Assembly (NCBI GenBank): GCA_037445875.1
Contig: JBBIJR010000051.1
Coordinates: forward strand, 1 to 27,019
DNA from: JBBIJR01 sp037445875
GTDB taxonomy: Bacteria; CLD3; SB21
DNA: 27,019 nucleotides
Direction: 5' to 3'
Positions 1 through 6,941 of the stretch are shown in pieces. Every line of letters starts with the position of its first letter. Position 1 is the stretch's first letter. Below the pieces are notes generated by a model. The model saw only the letters and a program-made list of their open reading frames with translations. It ran no database searches and had not been told where the DNA came from. The position numbers and the translations under genes were made by a program.

Positions 1-1
1 T

Positions 2-406
2 TGGACCAAGAGTCCCGGCGCGAACTATGGATTCTACGGAGGTCAGGTGCAATACAACCTTGTGAATGACCCGGCGAAGAAGTACGCCGCGTCCGCCCGT
101 CTGAGTTTTGTTTCCCTGTACGGGCCCAAGGATGTGGATTTTACGGTGTATGGCCTGGACCTGATGGCGAGCAAAACGTATTCGGTGTGGTCGGATCGGA
201 TTTCCATGTCCCCGTATGCCTCGGTCTCGACCTACCTAGCGCGTTCGCATGAAAAGAGCGCCGTCGTCGAACTTGAAGATGAAAATATGCTTGGCGCGCA
301 GGCCAGCGTGGGCGCGGTGACCCAGATCTCCTTCGCCCGGATTGCAGTGGAATACAACCTGGCCAGGATCAATACACTTTCATTCAAGCTGGGAGTGAAT
401 TTCTAG
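2..406 (+). CDS. Outer-membrane beta-barrel protein, C-terminal part (5' end outside window)
   Basis: The reading frame is open from base 2 and has no start that looks real; a GTG at 47 is internal to the frame, so this is the last 134 codons of a longer gene cut by the window edge. The protein alternates polar and hydrophobic residues in short strands rich in Tyr, Ser and Phe, with turns such as GPKD and NDPAKK, and ends LGVNF. A terminal phenylalanine on a strand is the usual C-terminal signature of outer-membrane barrels recognised by the BAM machinery. No specific family can be named from this fragment. The stop lies 35 bases before the next gene on the same strand, so the two may be cotranscribed. 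Confidence is good for a barrel and low for any precise role. Confidence 0.6.
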   Translation, partial: WTKSPGANYGFYGGQVQYNLVNDPAKKYAASARLSFVSLYGPKDVDFTVYGLDLMASKTYSVWSDRISMSPYASVSTYLARSHEKSAVVELEDENMLGAQASVGAVTQISFARIAVEYNLARINTLSFKLGVNF

Positions 407-441
407 ACTAACCACGTTTTAACAATACCATTAGAAAGACC

Positions 442-1479
442 ATGAAAGACCATCGTATGAAACCGTTTCAGGAATTCCTGCAAAAGCTCAACCGTACGCT
501 CCGATTTGGAAGCGCGGCCGGTTGGATTCTTTTCGCCGGCCTGTTCGCCGCCTGCGAAACGCACGAGATGGACGACCCCGGATTGCTGGTTCCGCTCACG
601 GTGGACGAGGATTCGTCGCTGCCGTCCATCCATGTCAACTCCACGCAACTGCACGCGCAGACGTTCGGGAATCCGAACGATCCGATGCTGGTCGTGCTGC
701 ACGGCGGTCCGGGCGGAGACCACCGTTACCTGCTGAATTGCGCCGAATTTGTAAACGACGGCTTCTTTGTGGTCCTGTACGATCAACGGGGCGGCGGCCT
801 GTCGAAGCGGCACGATGCCGATGCGTATTCGATCCAGATCTTCGTCGACGACCTGCAGGCGGTGATCGATCATTACCGGGGCGGCCCCGGCCAGAAAGTG
901 TTTCTTCTGGGACACTCGTGGGGCGCCATGCTCGCCACGGCGTATGTGAATGCGCATCCGGGCACGATCAGCGGACTCGTACTCGCGGAGCCGGGGGGCT
1001 TCACGTGGGAGGACACGAAGGCCTATATCGAGCGGTTCAAGACGCTCCATCCGCTGGATGAAACCAGCAACGACTTCGTCTACCTGGATCAATTCATCAC
1101 CGGCGACAATCACCGCATTCTGGATTACAAAGCCGGTCTGCAGGCGGCGGCCAATTTCGCCGACGGCAACGAGACGGGCGTCGAAGGAATGGAGCCCTAT
1201 TGGCGGTTTGGCGCGGTCTGCAACAAGGCGTGTCTGGATTATGCCGATGAGCACGGGTTCGATTTCACCAGCCACCTCGGTCAGTTTACGACAAAGGTGT
1301 TGTTTGTTTACAGCGAGTGGAACAAGGCGTATGGGAGAACCCATGCCGAGCGCGTGTCGTCGGCCTACCCGAATGTGCAACTGGAGGAAATTCCCGGCAC
1401 GGGTCATGAGATGACCTACTTCGCGTGGGATCGGTTCTATCCGCTTGCGAAAAACTATTTCAACGAAGTGTCGAAATAA
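442..1479 (+). CDS. Alpha/beta hydrolase lipoprotein, prolyl iminopeptidase-like (S33 type)
   Basis: 345 residues. The N-terminus has a hydrophobic stretch ending in LFAAC (Cys38), a lipobox, so the enzyme is probably lipid-anchored and faces the periplasm or surface. The rest is an alpha/beta hydrolase: HGGPGG at 87-92 (oxyanion region, typical of proline iminopeptidases), DQRGGG at 114-119, the nucleophile elbow GHSWGA with Ser159, and a final GTGHE with His322 as the catalytic histidine. The acid is less clear: where S33 enzymes usually carry Asp, this protein has VYSEWNKAYG, so Glu292 may serve. It probably removes N-terminal residues (proline or others) from peptides, but an esterase role is possible. 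A weak AGAAAGAC ribosome site precedes ATG 442; ATG 457 is an alternative start. It sits between two barrel genes on the same strand. Confidence 0.8.
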   Translation: MKDHRMKPFQEFLQKLNRTLRFGSAAGWILFAGLFAACETHEMDDPGLLVPLTVDEDSSLPSIHVNSTQLHAQTFGNPNDPMLVVLHGGPGGDHRYLLNCAEFVNDGFFVVLYDQRGGGLSKRHDADAYSIQIFVDDLQAVIDHYRGGPGQKVFLLGHSWGAMLATAYVNAHPGTISGLVLAEPGGFTWEDTKAYIERFKTLHPLDETSNDFVYLDQFITGDNHRILDYKAGLQAAANFADGNETGVEGMEPYWRFGAVCNKACLDYADEHGFDFTSHLGQFTTKVLFVYSEWNKAYGRTHAERVSSAYPNVQLEEIPGTGHEMTYFAWDRFYPLAKNYFNEVSK

Positions 1480-1506
1480 ACCTGACAAACCATGGAGACC
1501 CGATCT

Positions 1507-2169
1507 ATGCGAAATGTGATTCTGACGATCATCCTGGCCGGCGCGTTGGCGCGCGTCGGTCACGCCCAGACCGTGAACTGGGCGTCAATGAAAAACGACC
1601 GATCCAACGTGGTGTATGCGTCCTATGGATACGATTTCGGCGTCGCGGCCCATGCCGGCTACGGACGATTCGTCCCGACGATCCGGCCTCTGCTGATCAC
1701 GTTCGACTACTCGATGCCGATGGGCGGCCGCTGGACCGATGATTTCAAATTGAGGCTCGGCACGCACGTGCAGTTATTGGAAAAGAACGGATTTGCCTTA
1801 TCGGGCAAGGCGATGGGCAACTTCAGACGTCATCAGACATCGCTCGTCCGGATGGCGTCCTTTGGCGGGGAATTCGCACTGGTGGCGGGCTACTTCAAGC
1901 CGGCGTTTCATGCCGCAGTGGAACTGAGCGCCGACGGTGCGGTCGTGACTCATCTGAAGCATTCGCGCCTCATGAAGAGAGACTTTCCCCGGATACACGA
2001 TGGATGGTATCTCAATACCGGCGTGCACTATTTCTACGGAATCCAGGCCGTCAAGAGCATTGGAAGGCAGTATGATGTCAATCTGAGGCTTGGCAAAACC
2101 AACGCGCGGGGAGAGCATGAAGATGTGCTGCCGGTGTACGCACAACTGGGCGTTGCGAGGAGGTTTTGA
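1507..2169 (+). CDS. Secreted outer-membrane beta-barrel protein, unknown function
   Basis: 220 residues from ATG 1507, chosen because GGAG at 1494-1497 sits 9 nt upstream; an in-frame ATG at 1492 lacks such a site. The start MRNVILTIILAGALA followed by GHAQ is a signal peptide with a likely cut after AQ. The mature part consists of amphipathic strands with many aromatic residues (VVYASYGYDFG, LLITFDYSMPMG, GVHYFYGI) and ends LGVARRF, with terminal Phe. This fits a small outer-membrane barrel of about 8-10 strands, but no family was recognised. It starts 27 bases after the hydrolase stop and is probably in the same operon. No catalytic motif is visible. Confidence 0.65.
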   Translation: MRNVILTIILAGALARVGHAQTVNWASMKNDRSNVVYASYGYDFGVAAHAGYGRFVPTIRPLLITFDYSMPMGGRWTDDFKLRLGTHVQLLEKNGFALSGKAMGNFRRHQTSLVRMASFGGEFALVAGYFKPAFHAAVELSADGAVVTHLKHSRLMKRDFPRIHDGWYLNTGVHYFYGIQAVKSIGRQYDVNLRLGKTNARGEHEDVLPVYAQLGVARRF

Positions 2170-2173
2170 GATC

Positions 2174-2269
2174 GTGAGACCCGGAACAGAAACATTTGTC
2201 CAGCTGATGGTCCTCGCAATGAGCCTCAGCCTGCTGGTGGCGGTGGTGTGGAATTGGATGACTCGATAG
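2174..2269 (+). CDS. Possible 31-residue single-span membrane peptide
   Basis: GTG 2174 opens a 31-codon frame ending at TAG 2267-2269. AGGAGG at 2158-2163 lies 10 nt upstream, inside the end of the barrel gene, which would give translational coupling. The peptide begins MRPGTETFVQ, has a continuous hydrophobic stretch of about 16 residues, and ends WNWMTR, so it could be a one-pass inner-membrane peptide with a positively charged tail. No family is recognisable and conservation cannot be judged from one sequence. It may be a chance frame. Confidence 0.3.
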   Translation: MRPGTETFVQLMVLAMSLSLLVAVVWNWMTR

Positions 2270-2284
2270 CGGCGGCGCTAGAAC

Positions 2285-2402
2285 AGTTCCCCTCTTCCTG
2301 TCAGGAAGAGCGGTCAGGGGTGATGGCGATTTCTGGCGCGAGAACCACTCACCTCGGCAAGCTCGGTGCAAGCCTGATCCCTCCTTGGGAAGGAGGGGAA
2401 CT
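2285..2402. repeat. Composite palindromic repeat, copy 1 (118 bp core, 164-bp period)
   Basis: The core starts AGTTCCCCTCTTCC and ends GGAAGGAGGGGAACT, so its ends are imperfect inverted repeats. Inside are a near-perfect hairpin at the left (CTTCCTG-T-CAGGAAG, 2294-2308) and an 8-bp stem at the right (CCCTCCTT-GGG-AAGGAGGG). The same core recurs at 2449-2566 with a few changes. The layout resembles a MITE or REP-type element; no coding capacity is evident. Confidence 0.8.
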
Positions 2403-2448
2403 ATCATAGACGGATTGTCATTATTGATGTGACGTATCGGGTTAAGGA

Positions 2449-2566
2449 AGTTCCCCTCTTCCTATCAGGAAGAGCGGTCAGGGGTGATGGCGATTTCTGG
2501 CGCGAGAACCACTCACCTCGGCAAACTCGGTGCAAGCCTGACCCCTCCTTGGGAAGGAGGGGAACT
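2449..2566. repeat. Composite palindromic repeat, copy 2
   Basis: Same length (118 bp) and nearly the same sequence as 2285-2402, in direct orientation, 164 bp downstream. The roughly 45 bp after each core (containing GGATTGTC and TTGATGTGACGTATC) are also repeated, so the duplicated unit is larger than the core and this is a tandem array. Confidence 0.8.
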
Positions 2567-2599
2567 GTCATAGGCGGATTGTCCTATTGATGTGACGTA

Positions 2600-2645
2600 T
2601 CAGGGGTGATGGTGGTAACTGGCATGAGAACCACACCTGACCTCA
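2600..2645. repeat. Partial third copy of the palindromic repeat
   Basis: TCAGGGGTGATGG, then GAGAACCACACCTGACCT, matches the middle of the two upstream cores (TCAGGGGTGATGG, GAGAACCACTCACCT) at lower identity. It follows the second copy of the spacer GATGTGACGTATC and lacks both hairpin ends, so it looks like a decayed or truncated unit. The gene-free stretch 2270-2681 contains nothing else that I recognise. Confidence 0.6.
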
Positions 2646-2681
2646 CTTTTGTGCTCTTTCCGCATCAACCCCACTTCACCC

Positions 2682-2712
2682 TTGTTTGTATTTCCCTAAT
2701 CTGCTAATTCCC
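2682..2712 (+). promoter_or_regulatory. Putative Bacteroidota-type promoter of the truncated dapA-like copy
   Basis: TTG at 2682-2684, 20 nt, then TAATTCCC at 2705-2712, ending 36 nt before ATG 2749. The same arrangement (TTG-N20-TAATATCC) precedes the intact copy at 4278-4308, including the shared string CTAATCTGCTAAT. Promoter and gene start were therefore duplicated together. It may still fire and would then transcribe antisense to the ATPase gene. Confidence 0.4.
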
Positions 2713-2748
2713 TTCCAGCGACACATGATACGAATCGGAGTTCCTGCC

Positions 2749-2890
2749 ATGCTCACCTGGCACGGCGTCGTGCCCGCCATCACGACGCCCTTCAAAGCGG
2801 ACCTTTCCGTTGATCACGAATACATGGCCCGGCGCGTCTCGTGGCTGATCCAGTCGGGCTGCAAGGGGATCGTGACGCTCGCGTCCGGGA
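2749..2890 (+). pseudogene. Truncated 5' copy of DapA-family gene
   Basis: From ATG 2749 the first 43 codons match those of the intact gene at 4349 in 38 positions (differences at residues 8, 16, 25, 29 and 43), including MLTWHGV and SWLIQSGCKGIV. Similarity stops at about 2880-2890, within a few bases of the stop codon of the leftward ATPase gene (2896-2898). The frame runs on to 3294 only as antisense of the ATPase. The Schiff-base lysine region and all later motifs are missing, so it cannot be a functional aldolase. It is best read as the remnant of a tandem duplication whose 3' part was replaced or deleted when the ATPase gene arrived. Confidence 0.8.
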
Positions 2891-2895
2891 AACCG

Positions 2896-4116
2896 TCAGG
2901 TAATGAGCGTGCTAATGGGAATGGCCCAGAGCTTCTCCGCCAATCGTGCGGACTGAGTGCCATTATAGGCCAGAATGGCCGCCTCGCACGACGGCACGCG
3001 ATGCAGAAAAACCCTGAGCGAAGTCAAGTCCGATTCGGACCATCGTCCCGAAGCCTTTACTTCGACCGCCAGACAACGTCTCCCGTGTTCCAGGATGAAA
3101 TCTACCTCGTGGCGGCCCTGGATGTGCCAGAAAGCGAACCGTGTTTCAGGTGCATGAGCTTCCACGATAGCCGTCAGGTTCTGCAGGACGAATGTTTCAA
3201 ACAACGGACCGCGGAGAGGTTCGTCATGGTCCAGCGTTTCGACGCCGGCGAGAAATGCGGTGAGTCCCGAATCGGCGCCGTAGAGCTTGGGTGACTTGAT
3301 CAAGCGACTGGTCCGGTTGCGAAGGAAGGGCGGCAATAGTCTGAACAAGAAAGAGGTTTCGGCGAGGCGCAGGTAGCGCGTGGTGGTGGCCAGGGAAAGT
3401 CGCGCGTCGCGGGCCAGTTGGCTGAGATTCGCGATCTGACCGTTGCGAAGGGCGGAAAAGCGTATGATCGACCTGAACCCGAGCACATCGTCCACCCGGG
3501 CCAGCTCTCTGATATCCCGTTCCAGGTACGTCTGTTCAAACCCGCGAAACCACAATGTCGCCGATGCCGACGACAGATAGTTGACCGGGGGCATTCCGCC
3601 TTTCAATATCTCAGCGGATGCAATAGGCCGGCCTGCCGGAATATGCGAGGGTGTTTCGCCATTCAGAAGTTTGGCCAGAAAGGGGAGTTGCCGAATGGAG
3701 CCCGTCCGTTCGCGCAGAGAAAACGGTTGAAGGGAAACATGCAAAGAGCGGCCGGCGAGACTCTCAGAGATTTCCTTTAAGAGCGAGAAATTTGCCGACC
3801 CGGAAAGGACGATTCTACCGGGGCGGCGGTTCCGGTCGACGGTGCGTTTGACCGCGGTCATGAGAGAGGGTGCTTTCTGAGCTTCGTCGATGCAGATCCG
3901 ATCCGCCGAAGCGAGCAATTCTTCAGGCTGGTGCAAGGCGGTTTGGAGGTAGGCATAGTCATCGAGGGTGACATAACGGAAACCGTCGAACAGACTGTCG
4001 TTTTGCAGGAACGTCGTTTTTCCGGTTTGTCGCATTCCTGTGATGACCACGACGGGCATCACGTTCATCGCCCGGCGCACGGTATGCCGAATTTCTCGTG
4101 AAAGGTAGGCTGTCAT
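2896..4116 (-). CDS. AAA_14/DUF4143 family ATPase with nuclease-like C-terminus
   Basis: 406 residues from ATG 4116; the frame is open further upstream but that part does not resemble the family, and operator-like repeats sit just before 4116. Walker A is GMRQTGKTT at 27-35, Walker B RICIDEAQ at 73-80, and a sensor-like LSGSANF at 104-110, followed by SLAGRS and PFSLRE, all typical of the AAA_14 domain. The C-terminal DUF4143 half contains RGFEQTYLERDI and ends with HEVDF (Glu337, Asp339) and AVEVKAS (Glu352, Lys354), a spacing like a PD-(D/E)xK nuclease core. These ATPases are common, patchily distributed and often found in transferred islands; their job is not established. Here the gene is opposite to its neighbours and splits a duplicated DapA-family gene, which suggests insertion. 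Length is normal for the family. Confidence 0.9.
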   Translation of the reverse strand: MTAYLSREIRHTVRRAMNVMPVVVITGMRQTGKTTFLQNDSLFDGFRYVTLDDYAYLQTALHQPEELLASADRICIDEAQKAPSLMTAVKRTVDRNRRPGRIVLSGSANFSLLKEISESLAGRSLHVSLQPFSLRERTGSIRQLPFLAKLLNGETPSHIPAGRPIASAEILKGGMPPVNYLSSASATLWFRGFEQTYLERDIRELARVDDVLGFRSIIRFSALRNGQIANLSQLARDARLSLATTTRYLRLAETSFLFRLLPPFLRNRTSRLIKSPKLYGADSGLTAFLAGVETLDHDEPLRGPLFETFVLQNLTAIVEAHAPETRFAFWHIQGRHEVDFILEHGRRCLAVEVKASGRWSESDLTSLRVFLHRVPSCEAAILAYNGTQSARLAEKLWAIPISTLIT

Positions 4117-4121
4117 GATTG

Positions 4122-4145
4122 ATAATGACTTTATGTCATAATGAC
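4122..4145 (-). promoter_or_regulatory. Operator-like nested repeats upstream of the ATPase gene
   Basis: Just upstream of ATG 4116 (leftward) are two direct copies of ATAATGAC (4122-4129 and 4138-4145), an inverted repeat ATGAC-N5-GTCAT (4125-4139) and a perfect 11-bp palindrome GTCATAATGAC (4135-4145). The block is AT-rich against a GC-rich background. Its position 6-30 nt before the start suits an autoregulatory or repressor site; the regulator is unknown. Confidence 0.45.
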
Positions 4146-4277
4146 AATCCAATATACTGCTTGCTGACGGCGATGTCAAGCCGACAAGTAAGGCGGTGCC
4201 CACGCCGAGAGCCAATCGTCGGGCGCGGAGCGGCGCCTGTGGCTCGAACATGCCGGGATTCCGTTCCCACGTTTATC

Positions 4278-4308
4278 TTGTTTGTCGTTCTCTAATCTGC
4301 TAATATCC
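4278..4308 (+). promoter_or_regulatory. Putative promoter of the dapA-like/aldehyde dehydrogenase operon
   Basis: TTG at 4278-4280, 20 nt, TAATATCC at 4301-4308, 40 nt before ATG 4349. Spacing matches the other candidate promoters in this window and the duplicated copy at 2682-2712. The interval 4146-4277 upstream holds nothing that I recognise. Confidence 0.45.
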
Positions 4309-4348
4309 TCCCGACGGCGCTCAGATTCACAACCAAGGAACCCATTCC

Positions 4349-5248
4349 ATGCTCACCTGGCACGGCGTCATGCCCGCCATTACAACACCCTTCCGAGCGG
4401 ATCTTTCCGTTGATCATGAATTCATGGCCCGGCACGTCTCGTGGCTGATCCAGTCGGGATGCAAGGGCATCGTGCCGCTCGGATCGTTGGGCGAAGGGGC
4501 CACGCTGGGGTATGATGAAAAGATCGATGTGCTGAAGACATGCGTTGAAGCCGCCGGAGGCAAGGCGCCGGTTATTGCCGGTGTGTCGTCGCTGAGCACG
4601 GCCGAAGCGGTGCGACTGGCAAAGGCCGCCGCCGATGTGGGTTGTGAAGGCCTGATGGTACTTCCACCGTATGTGTATTCCACCGACTGGCGTGAGATGA
4701 AGGCCCATGTGGAGGCGGTGATCCGTGCAACGCCGCTCTCGTGCATGCTGTACAATAACCCGATCGCCTACGGGACGGACTTCCTGCCCGAACATATCGC
4801 GGAACTCGCTGGCGAGAACGAAAATCTTCACGCCGTCAAGGAATCGAGCGCGGACGTCCGCCGCATCACGCAGATACGGTCGTTGCCCGGAAGTCACCTG
4901 CGGATCTTCGTCGGGATCGACGATCTGATCGTCGAGGGGATCCACGCGGGCGCGTCCGGCTGGATCGCGGGATTGGTGAACGCGTTCCCGAAGGAATCGG
5001 TCGCGCTGTTCGATTTTGCCATTCATGATGACGTGAAGAGCGAAGCGGCGTTGTACCGGTGGTTCCTGCCGCTGTTGCGAATGGACACCGTGCCGAAATT
5101 TGTGCAACTCATCAAATTGGCCCAGGAAAAAGTGGGCATGGGCAGCGCCCGCGTCAGGCCGCCGCGCCTTCCGCTCGTCGGCCGCGAGTTGAAGGAAGCC
5201 GTCGCTGTCATCGATACCGCGCTGGCCGGGCGCCCGGAGGTTCCGTGA
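4349..5248 (+). CDS. DapA-family aldolase/deaminase, probably forming alpha-ketoglutarate semialdehyde
   Basis: 299 residues, normal for the dihydrodipicolinate synthase/N-acetylneuraminate lyase family, a cytosolic TIM barrel. Visible motifs are PLGSLGEG at 43-50 (pyruvate/carboxylate binding loop), YNNP with Tyr135 (proton relay) and HAVKESS with Lys164 (Schiff-base lysine). The substrate is not fixed by these residues. The next gene, overlapping by 4 nt, is an alpha-ketoglutarate-semialdehyde-type dehydrogenase; the known DapA-family partners of that enzyme are 1-pyrroline-4-hydroxy-2-carboxylate deaminase (hydroxyproline breakdown), 5-keto-4-deoxyglucarate dehydratase and 2-keto-3-deoxyarabonate dehydratase. 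I favour the hydroxyproline enzyme, without proof. True dihydrodipicolinate synthase of lysine synthesis is less likely in this context. A broken copy of its start lies 1.6 kb upstream. Confidence 0.85.
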   Translation: MLTWHGVMPAITTPFRADLSVDHEFMARHVSWLIQSGCKGIVPLGSLGEGATLGYDEKIDVLKTCVEAAGGKAPVIAGVSSLSTAEAVRLAKAAADVGCEGLMVLPPYVYSTDWREMKAHVEAVIRATPLSCMLYNNPIAYGTDFLPEHIAELAGENENLHAVKESSADVRRITQIRSLPGSHLRIFVGIDDLIVEGIHAGASGWIAGLVNAFPKESVALFDFAIHDDVKSEAALYRWFLPLLRMDTVPKFVQLIKLAQEKVGMGSARVRPPRLPLVGRELKEAVAVIDTALAGRPEVP

Positions 5249-6819
5249 AACTCAAAGGTCTGTCGATCATTGGATGGAAGTCAACCGGTAATCAGGGCGC
5301 GACCTTCCACGGCGTGAATCCCTCGACAGGGGCGGCCATCGAGCCTGCCTTCACGTCCGCAACGGCCCATGAGGTGGACTCCGCCGCACGGCTCGCGCAT
5401 CATGCGTTCCTCGAATACGAGTCCACCTCCGGTGCTCAGCGGGCCAACTTTCTGCGCGAGGTCGCCGTCCAGCTGGAGACGGACGCGGAAGCGATCGTGC
5501 GGAGAGCTTTTGAAGAGACGGCGCTTCCGGTCCCGCGCCTGCAGTCCGAAATGGGACGAACGTGCTTTCAGCTTCGGCTGTTCGCGGACCTTGTGCAGGA
5601 GGGGTCGTGGGTCGATGCGCGGATCGATCGTGGAGACCCTTCGCGCCAACCGGTACCGAAACCCGACGTGCGGTCGATGCTCAGACCGCTCGGCCCGGTG
5701 GCCGTGTTCGGTTCGAGCAATTTTCCGCTGGCTTTCTCGGTGGCGGGTGGCGATACGGCCTCCGCCCTGGCCGCGGGTTGTCCGGTCATCGTCAAGGCCC
5801 ATCCCGCACACCAGGGAACGTCCGAACGGGTCGGAACGGCGATCCTGAAGGCGGCCCGCCACACGCAGATGCCGGAAGGAATTTTCTCCCTGCTTTTTGA
5901 CGCGGGCTTCGAGGTGGCTAAGGAACTGGTCCGTCATCCCCTCATCAAAGCCGTCGGCTTCACCGGGTCCCGCCAGGGAGGGCTCTCGCTGCTGGAGATC
6001 GCCCGGTCGCGCCCGGAACCCATCCCCGTCTACGCGGAAATGGGAAGCATCAATCCCGTCATCCTTTTGCCCGACGCGGTGCAGACGCGCGGCCGTGAAA
6101 TCGCCGACGGTTTGCACGCTTCCGTGACGCTCGGCGTGGGTCAGTTTTGCACGAACCCCGGCCTGGTGCTGATGGAGAACAACGGCGACGCGGCTCCGTT
6201 TCTCAACGAATTGGTGCGGCTCATGGCAAGTACGCCTGCGGCTACGATGCTCAGCGAAGCGATCGCGTCCGCGTATCGAAACGGCCTGCAGGCATTCTCC
6301 TCCATTCCCGGTGTGGACGTGCGGGCCGCCGGGTTGTCGAACGGCCCTGCACAGGCTGCCCCTGCCTTGTTCACCGCCGGTGGCAGCGTATTTCTTTCAA
6401 GGCCAGAGTTGATGAACGAAATATTTGGACCGGCCACCCTTGTCGTGTTATGCGAGGGCCGGCAGGAACTTCGCAGCGCCATCGGCCGGCTTGAGGGACA
6501 GCTGACGGTATCTTTGCACGCCACCGACAAGGATCTTTCTTCCGGCGGCGATCTCGTCAAACAGCTGGAAGGCGCCGCCGGCCGCATCGTCTTCAACGGA
6601 TTCCCGACCGGTGTCGAGGTGGGTCATGCCATGGTGCACGGCGGGCCGTTTCCGGCCACGTCGGACGGGCGGTCCACTTCGGTGGGCACGCGCGCGATCG
6701 AACGGTTCGCGCGTTCCGTCTGTTACCAGAATTTCCCGGAGGCCCTGCTGCCGGCCGAACTCCAGGAATCCAATCCCCGCGGCATCCGGCGTTTGGTAGA
6801 CGGGAAGTGGGCCCACTAG
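5245..6819 (+). CDS. Aldehyde dehydrogenase, alpha-ketoglutarate semialdehyde dehydrogenase type
   Basis: 524 residues from GTG 5245, chosen because GTGA overlaps the stop of the previous gene, GGAGG lies at 5236-5240, and the length then equals that of known 2,5-dioxovalerate dehydrogenases. The frame is open further upstream inside the previous gene but that part is not family-like. It oxidises alpha-ketoglutarate semialdehyde to 2-oxoglutarate with NAD(P)+. Seen in the sequence: FGSSNFPLAF with Asn159, the cofactor-fold GFTGSRQGG at 238-246, catalytic Glu265 in YAEMGSINP and catalytic Cys302 in GQFCTNPG; also NEIFGPATLV near the end. Translational coupling to the DapA-family gene implies that the two enzymes act in sequence. 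No transporter or upstream pathway enzyme lies in the window, so the earlier steps must be encoded elsewhere. Confidence 0.9.
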   Translation: MKLKGLSIIGWKSTGNQGATFHGVNPSTGAAIEPAFTSATAHEVDSAARLAHHAFLEYESTSGAQRANFLREVAVQLETDAEAIVRRAFEETALPVPRLQSEMGRTCFQLRLFADLVQEGSWVDARIDRGDPSRQPVPKPDVRSMLRPLGPVAVFGSSNFPLAFSVAGGDTASALAAGCPVIVKAHPAHQGTSERVGTAILKAARHTQMPEGIFSLLFDAGFEVAKELVRHPLIKAVGFTGSRQGGLSLLEIARSRPEPIPVYAEMGSINPVILLPDAVQTRGREIADGLHASVTLGVGQFCTNPGLVLMENNGDAAPFLNELVRLMASTPAATMLSEAIASAYRNGLQAFSSIPGVDVRAAGLSNGPAQAAPALFTAGGSVFLSRPELMNEIFGPATLVVLCEGRQELRSAIGRLEGQLTVSLHATDKDLSSGGDLVKQLEGAAGRIVFNGFPTGVEVGHAMVHGGPFPATSDGRSTSVGTRAIERFARSVCYQNFPEALLPAELQESNPRGIRRLVDGKWAH

Positions 6820-6917
6820 GAGCGGAGTCCGTGTTCGCTTCCATGGAGACCGGTTGCCCGAGCACAGGGCGGCCCGTCTTCCTACCGCTCATCATCCAAG
6901 AGGCTGGTGGAGACGAT

Positions 6918-6941
6918 AAACGTCGCAGTCCGGAGACGTTT
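6918..6941 (+). terminator. Weak hairpin downstream of the dehydrogenase
   Basis: AAACGTC (6918-6924) and GACGTTT (6935-6941) form a 7-bp stem with a 10-nt loop, about 100 nt after the dehydrogenase stop. No U-run follows, so termination is uncertain; it may be another kind of site. Confidence 0.25.

Noticed and set aside
403..1563. 386-codon leftward frame opposite the alpha/beta hydrolase
   Set aside because: Arg- and His-rich composition without domains, exactly antisense to a gene with clear catalytic motifs.
2686..3294. 202-codon rightward frame starting before the truncated DapA copy
   Set aside because: Only codons 22 to about 66 are DapA-like; the rest is antisense of the ATPase gene and has no protein character.
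4117..4251. Upstream extension of the ATPase frame (45 more codons, hydrophobic)
   Set aside because: It looks like a signal peptide by chance; the family starts at MTAYLSREI and repeats typical of a control region lie within the extension.
4292..5107. Leftward frame opposite the DapA-family gene
   Set aside because: Antisense shadow; no motif or ribosome site.
5059..5244. Upstream extension of the aldehyde dehydrogenase frame
   Set aside because: Overlaps the coding end of the previous gene in another phase; GTG 5245 has the ribosome site and gives the family length.
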